Shown here: one piece after another, positions 59,013-64,000 of the stretch
Position numbering within the stretch: the stretch's first letter is position 1
Layout of the letters: every line of letters begins with the position of its first letter
NCBI RefSeq assembly: GCF_036327005.1
Contig: NZ_JAUGZK010000002.1
Span: 62,001-126,000, forward strand
Direction: 5' to 3'
DNA: 64,000 bases
Source of the DNA: Alkalimonas mucilaginosa
GTDB taxonomy: Bacteria; Pseudomonadota; Gammaproteobacteria; Enterobacterales; Alteromonadaceae
Notes under the pieces: generated by a model
The model's input: the letters and a program-made list of their open reading frames with translations, nothing else
What the model was told of the DNA's origin: nothing
Databases searched by the model: none
Position numbers and translations under genes: made by a program

Positions 59013-59402
59013 TTAGGGCGTTTGGGCTTTGGTAATCTGCAGCACCATAAAATGCAATTGGCTGCGGCCTAGCGTGACTGCAACCAGTTCACCCGCTTTT
59101 TTGTTCAGTAGGGCACGGCCAAGAGGTGAATCCAGCTCAACGCAAGTCCGGTGAGCGTCTTTGCCTGGCTTAGCCTGGCTGAGTGTGATCCAGAGTTGGG
59201 ATCCGCTGGAAATATCGAACAGCTCGGCATGGTCACCCGGCATCAGACAGCTATGCCGTCCATGCCTGTTCAAGTGAGTAGCTGGGGCTGACTTTGGCGG
59301 TAATAGCACGCGGCTGTATAGCTGGCGGGGTAGCCAGTGCGCCTTTAGCAATACATCCAGCGTTGGATCCGTTTGAGCAACATAGGTAATAGGGTGCAAC
59401 AC
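59013..59402 (-). CDS. GreA/GreB C-terminal-domain-like protein
   Basis: A 129-residue protein whose second half matches the FKBP-like C-terminal domain of Gre factors and Rnk: ELDSPLGRALLNKKAGELVAV resembles the (S/T)PLGxALLGKxxGDxV motif. The N-terminal half lacks the long coiled coil of GreA, so it should bind RNA polymerase without inserting acidic residues into the channel, as Rnk does. GGAGG lies 4 bp before GTG 59402 (or 7 before TTG 59399); the longer frame upstream contains a spurious Cys-rich prefix and is rejected. Confidence 0.72.
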   Translation of the reverse strand: MLHPITYVAQTDPTLDVLLKAHWLPRQLYSRVLLPPKSAPATHLNRHGRHSCLMPGDHAELFDISSGSQLWITLSQAKPGKDAHRTCVELDSPLGRALLNKKAGELVAVTLGRSQLHFMVLQITKAQTP

Positions 59403-59660
59403 AATGCCTCCGTAAAGACAGACGTGAATACAACAAAGTAAAAAAAGGGTATTTCTGCCCGGGCGCAACCAGGCGCGCCCGGCTTAAAGCTGGCAGGCGG
59501 TGAGGGGACTAACGTTGGTTGTTGGCATGTTCGCTAACAAGGTGATACTCCGTTTAGCAAAACCAAAAAAGGAACAAGGGCACCATACCCCTTCCTGCGT
59601 GGGTTTACAAGCGTGAGTGCTCTTTCACTCAGGAGCAGTGTGGTCAGTTTTATAAGGGCA
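59403..59660. other. Intergenic region with inverted repeat
   Basis: No gene is supported. The notable element is TGAGTG-CTCTTT-CACTCA, a perfect 6-bp inverted repeat at 59614-59631, about 30 bp downstream of the orphan ParD gene. It lacks a T-tract. Confidence 0.4.
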
Positions 59661-59909
59661 TTAGGGAGCTGCCCCGAAGGTTGGTTTAATTTCAGAAGCA
59701 ATATCTGTTAACGACAGCTCCGACTCGCCGCTTTGCTCACCCGCCGCTAGCGCATGGCGCAGTGCAGCCAACTGATTTTCCTGTTGTTCCAGCAAGCGAA
59801 GCGCAGTACGCATCACCTCACTGGCCGAGCCATAGCGGCCGGTTGCAATAAGTTTTCCAACAAAATCGTCCAATTGGGAACCGATGCTCACGCTGGTTGT
59901 TCTGGCCAT
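59661..59909 (-). CDS. ParD-family antitoxin without partner
   Basis: An 82-residue ribbon-helix-helix antitoxin: TTSVSIGSQLDDFVGKLIAT then GSASEVMRTALRLLEQ is the ParD DNA-binding fold and LRHALAAGEQSGES its linker. The tail (SLTDIASEIKPTFGAAP) differs from standard ParE-binding tails. No parE frame follows downstream on the minus strand, so this is a second orphan ParD in the window, similar in its linker to that at 27276-27533. Confidence 0.82.
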   Translation of the reverse strand: MARTTSVSIGSQLDDFVGKLIATGRYGSASEVMRTALRLLEQQENQLAALRHALAAGEQSGESELSLTDIASEIKPTFGAAP

Positions 59910-60041
59910 GCCGCCCCCCTTACTTATGAATAGTTAGTACAATTTAGCATTCATGGAACCCCTGTCAAAATGGTAAGTCTTTTCTTTGGATGGTGTAGTA
60001 AGGGAATTTGTTCAGCAGTTTGATACGCAAGAAATTTTGTT

Positions 60042-60071
60042 CTGACTCCGATATTACTGACCCCGATATTA
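60042..60071. repeat. 15-bp imperfect tandem repeat
   Basis: CTGACTCCGATATTA is followed directly by CTGACCCCGATATTA, differing at one base. It lies between the orphan ParD gene and the pilA terminator. Its role is unknown; the rest of 59910-60070 shows no gene. Confidence 0.6.
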
Positions 60072-60101
60072 AAAAAATAAAGACCAGCATTAAGCTGGTC
60101 T
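60071..60101 (-). terminator. pilA intrinsic terminator
   Basis: On the minus strand AGACCAGC-TTAAT-GCTGGTCT is followed by TTATTTTTTT, an 8-bp stem and U-rich tail about 50 bp after the pilA stop. This fits the very high expression expected of a major pilin. Confidence 0.9.
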
Positions 60102-60151
60102 CTGATACGGGCTGGGCAGTTTAATTTTGCCGCAAGCGCAGTAAATAAATA

Positions 60152-60589
60152 TTAATTACAACCGTTTGGTCTGAATTTCGCATCCACTGTGGTGGTACAT
60201 GCCCATGACCCATCAGCATCACGAGTCCATGTAAGCGTTTCAGTTGCAATCGCTAAGGCTGCATTGCCACCAAAAGTTGCTACAATAGTTGTGGCTGCTA
60301 CCAATGGATCTGAAATAACTGGTGTACCAGTATCTAACAGGTTAGATGTGGTCACACCAACATCACATTCACCGGCAGCGGTACCAAGAGCAGTGCGTCC
60401 ATTTAATATACAGTTTTCTACCGCGGTTCTAAGAGCACCGGTTTCAGACATCACACGGGAAACCTGAGATGAGGCAGTGTAGCTTTGATACTGTGGAATA
60501 GCCACAGCCGCCAAAATACCGATAATCGCAACAACGATCATCAGTTCGATTAAAGTAAAACCCTGTTGGGTTTGTTTGATTGCTTTCAT
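60152..60589 (-). CDS. pilA: Type IV major pilin PilA
   Basis: A 145-residue type IVa prepilin. The short basic leader MKAIKQTQQG is cleaved by PilD before Phe+1; FTLIELMIVVAIIGILAAVA is the canonical helix with Glu+5. The globular part has four Cys (ENCILNG, GECDVG, WACTTTV, PNGCN) likely forming two disulfides, including the C-terminal D-region loop. AGGAG lies 7 bp before ATG. It is separated from pilB by about 4.7 kb of unrelated genes. Confidence 0.96.
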   Translation of the reverse strand: MKAIKQTQQGFTLIELMIVVAIIGILAAVAIPQYQSYTASSQVSRVMSETGALRTAVENCILNGRTALGTAAGECDVGVTTSNLLDTGTPVISDPLVAATTIVATFGGNAALAIATETLTWTRDADGSWACTTTVDAKFRPNGCN

Positions 60590-61061
60590 GGGTAAACTCC
60601 TGAGTTGTTAACAGCCCGATAGGCTACTTGTTATTCTGAGGCAAATTTCAAATTTCGCAAGGTACGGAGAATTATTTCTGTAAATTTTTTTTACTTCATT
60701 GATATAGAACTAATTTTTATTGCTTTTGTTGCTAATTTAGGCAGCTTTATTTAGTAGTAAAGTACTAGTCGTCGGAGGATCTGTTTTCGGGAAACTAGCC
60801 ATAAAAGGGGGGCTTTATGCCATTTTACCGCCCTGGCATCGCGGTATGTGTTCTGTATCGTTATAAAGCTGGCGCCAGCTTCCCATCATCCAGGCAGATT
60901 CTAGCTCCTAAAGCCCTGCCAGCAGAGTTGTTTGCAAACGTTCTGCCCTGCATGCTTCCAACTGTAATCAAGGGGTCCACATTTTTTCTTCTCAGTTTGT
61001 GCGCTGAGCCTGCTTCAAATGACAAATTGAAGCGGCTACCCAAGTACCACAAAAGTCATGG
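60590..61061. other. Long intergenic region upstream of pilA
   Basis: The first 150 bp are AT-rich leader and presumably hold the pilA promoter; I found no sigma-54 TGGC-N-TTGC element. Frames at 60817-61146 (plus) and 60861-61052 (minus) exist but neither has a ribosome-binding site or recognisable fold. The sequence may be a decayed or repeated non-coding element. Confidence 0.4.
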
Positions 61062-61067
61062 TATAAT
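61062..61067 (+). promoter_or_regulatory. Extended -10 of MNT/HEPN operon (candidate)
   Basis: TATAAT preceded by TGG gives a perfect extended -10 element 96 bp upstream of the MNT ATG. No matching -35 is needed for extended -10 promoters. Direction and partner gene are inferred. Confidence 0.4.
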
Positions 61068-61162
61068 GCTTAAGGTGACTACTTACGGGTGCTGGTGTCT
61101 GTCAGTATGTACACTGCAATATATGATTACTTCATGCACTGAATGAATACAGTGAGGTGATA

Positions 61163-61453
61163 ATGAGACCATCCATAGCATTGGCTTCGCACAGAGCTGA
61201 GATTCGCGCCATTATTGCTGCCCATAACACTAAAAATGCACGGGTTTTTGGTTCTGTGGTGCGTGGTGATGATACCGACTTGAGCGATCTGGACATTCTG
61301 GTTGACCCGACACCAGACACCACTTTATTCGACATTGGGGCTATTCGGCATGAATTGCTGCAGTTGCTGCAAGTGCCAGTGGATGTGGTAACTCCTGCTG
61401 CTTTGCCTGAAACCTTTCGTGCTGAAGTGCTTTCGGAAGCAATCCCTGTATGA
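61163..61453 (+). CDS. mntA: MntA-type nucleotidyltransferase antitoxin
   Basis: A 96-residue minimal nucleotidyltransferase. The motif GSVVRGDDTDLSDLDILVD fits GSx10DxD exactly, with a further acidic residue expected in VDVVTP. Active MNT antitoxins neutralise their HEPN toxin by adding AMP to a Tyr. GAGG lies 5 bp before ATG 61163; the ORF can also begin at GTG 61157. It overlaps the HEPN gene by 4 bp. Confidence 0.9.
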   Translation: MRPSIALASHRAEIRAIIAAHNTKNARVFGSVVRGDDTDLSDLDILVDPTPDTTLFDIGAIRHELLQLLQVPVDVVTPAALPETFRAEVLSEAIPV

Positions 61454-61806
61454 GTGGCAAATTGACCAGACTTGACGGTTATCTTGGTCATATCACTGAA
61501 GCCATTCAACGAATTGAAAGCTACACCGAGGATATGGATGAACTAAGCTTTCTTGACAGTGAGCTTGTTCAGGATGCGGTGATTCGTAATCTTGAAGTGA
61601 TTGGGGAGGCCAGCCGCAATATTGAAAAGCATTTTCCTGAATTTACCCAGGCACATCCCGATCTTCCGCTGGCTTATGCCTACCAAATGAGAAATGCGCT
61701 GGCGCATGGTTATTTCAAAATTGACTTTGAAATAGTCTGGAAAACCATCGAGCAAGACTTACCTGCTTTGCATCAACAGATAACCCTGTTACAGCTTAAA
61801 AGCTGA
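61450..61806 (+). CDS. hepT: HepT-type HEPN RNase toxin
   Basis: A 118-residue all-helical HEPN protein (DUF86). The RNase motif Rx4HxY is intact: RNALAHGY near residue 81-88, where the Tyr is the site AMPylated by MntA in characterised systems. DAVIRNLEVIGEASRNI near 35-52 is the family's helix. Together with mntA it forms a complete type VII TA pair. It is convergent with the cold-shock/DUF1294 gene, 5 bp apart. Confidence 0.92.
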   Translation: MSGKLTRLDGYLGHITEAIQRIESYTEDMDELSFLDSELVQDAVIRNLEVIGEASRNIEKHFPEFTQAHPDLPLAYAYQMRNALAHGYFKIDFEIVWKTIEQDLPALHQQITLLQLKS

Positions 61807-61811
61807 CGTTT

Positions 61812-62474
61812 TTATGAACCAAACAACGCCAGCCGGCCGATAAATTCCTGGCCATGTTGGCTTAGTAGCCAGGCGATCAGCAGGGCATTGCCGAGCACCA
61901 CCAGCCAGAACTCGCGCTGAAAACGAAACTTACGGCGTTTATGCGCCAGTTTCTTTTGTGCCAGCAAGGCACCGGGCCAGCCACCGATCAAACTATAGAG
62001 TTGCAGGCTTTCTTCCGGCAGGCGTTGCACCTGGCCACTGATGGCAGCGGCTTTGTCTTGCTGGTACAACCAATAGGTAAAGAGGCTGGCTTCGAGGTAC
62101 AAAATAGGCAACACAAAGGGCAGGCTGCCAAACAGCAAGGCAATGACCAGCAGCATTAAAAAGCCACTACGAAAATACAGCGACACATCTTCGGCATAGC
62201 CCAAATCAATGCTTTGACTGGTTTTGTTTGGTTGGGGTTGTTGTTTGTCGGCTTCGGTAAATTGCAGCTGAATGGCAATCGGGCGGCCGCGTTTGTCGGT
62301 ACCCAGGCAAAATTGCACTTCGTCACCTAGCTTCGGGCGAGCGGATTTGGTGACAAAGTCACGGATATGAAAAAACAGCTTTTGTTGGCTTTGCTGACAG
62401 AACAGAAATCCGAAGCCTTTCACATCCTGCCAGTACACCACCCGCCCGGTACGCGGTTGCTCTGATTGCTGCAT
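61812..62474 (-). CDS. Cold-shock domain plus DUF1294 membrane protein
   Basis: A 220-residue fusion. Residues 8-75 form a cold-shock (OB) domain with GRVVYWQDVKGFGFL (RNP1-like KGFGF) and KLFFHIRDF (RNP2-like), followed by a linker and a DUF1294 membrane domain (TM at about 105-140 and 195-212) with YSLIGGWPGALLAQKKLAHKRRK near 165, the DUF1294 signature. The fusion is common in gammaproteobacteria; function is unknown, but it suggests nucleic-acid binding at the membrane. It is flanked by two TA systems. Confidence 0.88.
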   Translation of the reverse strand: MQQSEQPRTGRVVYWQDVKGFGFLFCQQSQQKLFFHIRDFVTKSARPKLGDEVQFCLGTDKRGRPIAIQLQFTEADKQQPQPNKTSQSIDLGYAEDVSLYFRSGFLMLLVIALLFGSLPFVLPILYLEASLFTYWLYQQDKAAAISGQVQRLPEESLQLYSLIGGWPGALLAQKKLAHKRRKFRFQREFWLVVLGNALLIAWLLSQHGQEFIGRLALFGS

Positions 62475-62536
62475 GGCTTGTGTTCAGGGTTATGGTGAGT
62501 ACCTGTTTGAGTGTAACAGAAGCCGACAGTTCCATG

Positions 62537-62854
62537 TCAGTTTTTTGGTGGTATGCTGCGTTCGGATAAGTGCTGGGCGGGAGCCATATGCTTGTGAAGG
62601 ACTGCAAAAACTATAATTTTTTCGGTTTTACTGATGTAGTAAATAATATGGCTTTGACAAGGAAAGCTGTAAGCATCCTGTCGCACATCCGGGCGGTGGC
62701 TACCAAGTTTTGGATGCTCTGCAAGCATGAAGAAGCTGTTTGTAAGCTGCGTGAGGTATTTATTTGTCTGCAGCTTCCCCCATTGCAACAGACTGTATTG
62801 CCTTATTCGGCGGATATCAGCTGTTGCATCAGGTGTAAGCTCAAATCCGCTCAA
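62537..62854 (-). CDS. ParE-family toxin
   Basis: A 105-residue toxin with ParE order: FELTPDATADIRRIRQYSLLQWG (helix pair), LTNSFFMLAEHPKLGSHRPDVR and SFPCQSHIIYYISKTEKIIVFAVLHKHM, matching the LGxxRxD...xYxxxxHxIxYxxxxxxIxIxxxLHxxM pattern of ParE proteins. The gyrase target is a family inference. It overlaps its antitoxin by 4 bp. Confidence 0.9.
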   Translation of the reverse strand: MSGFELTPDATADIRRIRQYSLLQWGKLQTNKYLTQLTNSFFMLAEHPKLGSHRPDVRQDAYSFPCQSHIIYYISKTEKIIVFAVLHKHMAPAQHLSERSIPPKN

Positions 62855-63099
62855 TCAAGGTCACCGGCCAGCAGTTGCTTCATAAAGTGGGCTCCATCAA
62901 TCGTCTGGGTTTCATCGATACTGGCAGCTCGAAGTTTCAGTAGCTCTAGTTTTAGTGCATTGATGTTTTCAAACTCTTCAGCAGAGATCATAACTGCAAC
63001 GGCTTTACCATTTTTATTAATGCCAACCGGGCTGGCTTGAGCTTTGAGCAGCAGGGAGCCAAAGTGTGTTTTTGCTTCATTCGCCGTTATGGATTCCAT
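62851..63099 (-). CDS. Phd/YefM-type antitoxin of ParE
   Basis: An 82-residue antitoxin: ITANEAKTHFGSLLLKAQAS then PVGINKNGKAVAVMISAEEFE is the Phd/YefM DNA-binding domain. The tail MKQLLAGDLD is the toxin-binding end. A Phd-type antitoxin paired with a ParE-type toxin is a common mixed module. The ATG is 27 bp after nadC, so either a promoter lies in that short gap or the pair is read through from nadC. Confidence 0.9.
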   Translation of the reverse strand: MESITANEAKTHFGSLLLKAQASPVGINKNGKAVAVMISAEEFENINALKLELLKLRAASIDETQTIDGAHFMKQLLAGDLD

Positions 63100-63126
63100 T
63101 GCTTGAGCCTTTACTCTGAGTTTGCA

Positions 63127-63999
63127 TTAATTATGGTCGAAACGTTCGATTCGATCAATCTGCAACCGCATCGATAAATCAATGGCCTGCACATGCTTGG
63201 TTAAAGCGCCGGAGGAAATAAAATCTACCCCGGTGGCGGCCAGCTCGCGCAACCGCTCGCTGGTGATATTGCCGGAGACTTCCAGTTTGGCTCGCTGCTG
63301 ATTGATGGCAACGGCTTGCTGAATATCAGCCAGGCTAAAGTTATCCAGCATAATAATATCGGCACCGGCTGTTAAAGCCTGCTGCAGCTCTGCCAGGCTT
63401 TCCACTTCTACTTCCACCGGCTTACCTGGGAAATTGCTGCGGGCCTGAGCCACTGCTTTATCGATGCCACCGGCAGCGGCAATGTGGTTTTCTTTAATCA
63501 AAAACGCGTCGAACAGGCCGATACGGTGGTTTTGACCACCGCCACACAACACGGCGTATTTTTGTGCCAGCCGCAGGCCAGGGATGGTTTTTCGGGTATC
63601 AAGCAATTGGGTGCGGCTGCCTGCCAGTTGTTGTACATAGAGATCGGTGGTGGTGGCGGTGCCACTTAAGCTTTGCAAAAAATTCAATGCACTGCGCTCG
63701 CCGGTCAGCAGGCTGCGGGCATTGCCCTGCAGGCGACAGAGCAGTTGGTTGGGAGCGACGCTGTCGCCGTCCTTTACCTGCCAGTCCAGTTGTACGCCGG
63801 GGTCTAGCTGCTGGAACACTTCATTCACCCAGGCAACGCCACAAATAATGGCTGCTTCCCGGCTAATAATGGTGGCACTGGCATGCTGGCTGGCCGGGAT
63901 CAGGCTGGCGGTAATATCACCTTGTTCAACCGGTAAGTTGCCTAAATCTTCAGCCAGGGCAGTGGCAACAGAAGCGCGTATATGGTGTTGCAGTTCAGC
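63127..63999 (-). CDS. nadC: Nicotinate-nucleotide pyrophosphorylase NadC, 5' end missing
   Basis: The frame is open to the right edge and encodes at least 291 residues; only a few N-terminal residues are missing (visible start AELQHHIRASVATALAEDLG). NadC converts quinolinate and PRPP to nicotinate mononucleotide in NAD synthesis. Motifs: GDITASLIP, RSALNFLQSLSGTATTT, LDTRKTIPGLRLAQKYAVLCGGGQ-type catalytic region, KENHIAAAGG and VEVEVES, then LDNFS and SGNIT. Its position beside pilA is the usual one in gammaproteobacteria. Confidence 0.95.
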   Translation of the reverse strand, partial: AELQHHIRASVATALAEDLGNLPVEQGDITASLIPASQHASATIISREAAIICGVAWVNEVFQQLDPGVQLDWQVKDGDSVAPNQLLCRLQGNARSLLTGERSALNFLQSLSGTATTTDLYVQQLAGSRTQLLDTRKTIPGLRLAQKYAVLCGGGQNHRIGLFDAFLIKENHIAAAGGIDKAVAQARSNFPGKPVEVEVESLAELQQALTAGADIIMLDNFSLADIQQAVAINQQRAKLEVSGNITSERLRELAATGVDFISSGALTKHVQAIDLSMRLQIDRIERFDHN

Positions 64000-64000
64000 G

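Noticed and set aside
60590..60740. Sigma-54 promoter for pilA
   Set aside because: I found no TGGC...TTGC spaced element in the upstream region, so no promoter type is claimed.
60817..61146. 109-codon plus frame and a 63-codon minus frame upstream of pilA
   Set aside because: Neither has a ribosome-binding site or credible fold; two overlapping opposite frames suggest a non-coding or decayed element.

Overview
The window is a chromosomal segment of a gammaproteobacterium. Gene order and protein style (RegB/RegA, the rsmI / lpoA-yraN-diaA-dolP block, an uninterrupted mraZ-to-lpxC run, nadC...pilA...pilBCD-coaE-zapD-yacG) point to the Alteromonadales/Chromatiaceae side, in the vicinity of Rheinheimera, Alishewanella or Arsukibacterium. 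That placement is inference from familiarity, not from a search. No rRNA, tRNA, prophage, IS transposase or CRISPR array was seen; the one RNA gene is rnpB.

Layout. 1-2.6 kb: the end of a TonB-dependent receptor and a PepSY membrane protein, probably iron/siderophore uptake. 2.6-3.2 kb: a Phd/RelE-type toxin-antitoxin (TA) pair. 3.3-5.3 kb: a redox two-component system of the RegB/RegA (PrrB/PrrA) family, preceded by a RegA-box-like palindrome and a structured leader. 5.4-10.7 kb: a small periplasmic protein, an OmpR-type two-component pair, and a large beta-helix protein ending in a PEP-CTERM-like sorting tail. 10.8-17.9 kb: a zinc-starvation block. folE2, a second dihydroorotase and an M28 peptidase form one operon; a truncated COG0523 GTPase and a DUF1826 gene form a second; a ZnuD-like receptor is divergent. 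Two palindromes of the same family (15679-15693 and 11597-11611) mark the promoters and look like Zur boxes. 17.9-22.9 kb: DUF599, then lpoA-yraN-diaA-dolP divergent from rsmI.

23.2-27.5 kb is an accessory island between rsmI and rnpB. It holds five integron gene cassettes delimited by recognisable attC sites, with no integrase in the window (a CALIN). After it come a Phd/RelE pair and an orphan ParD.

27.6-49.8 kb is core: rnpB, then mraZ-rsmH-ftsL-ftsI-murE-murF-mraY-murD-ftsW-murG-murC-ddlB-ftsQ-ftsA-ftsZ-lpxC, nearly every gene overlapping the next, then dciA (opposite strand), secA and mutT. 49.8-55.4 kb, on the minus strand, is pilB-pilC-pilD-coaE-zapD-yacG with an 11-copy 7-bp repeat between pilB and pilC. 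55.5-64 kb carries a chemotaxis receptor, a methionine-biosynthesis sulfhydrylase with a MetJ-like operator, a Gre-like factor, an orphan ParD, pilA, a HEPN/MNT pair, a cold-shock/DUF1294 protein, a ParE/Phd pair, and nadC running off the right edge.

The most interesting points are the Zur-type block with its internally deleted metallochaperone, the integrase-less cassette array at the rsmI-rnpB junction, the RegA-box plus double-hairpin leader upstream of regB, the PEP-CTERM beta-helix protein, the heptanucleotide tract in the pil operon, and the number of TA genes (five pairs plus two orphan antitoxins).
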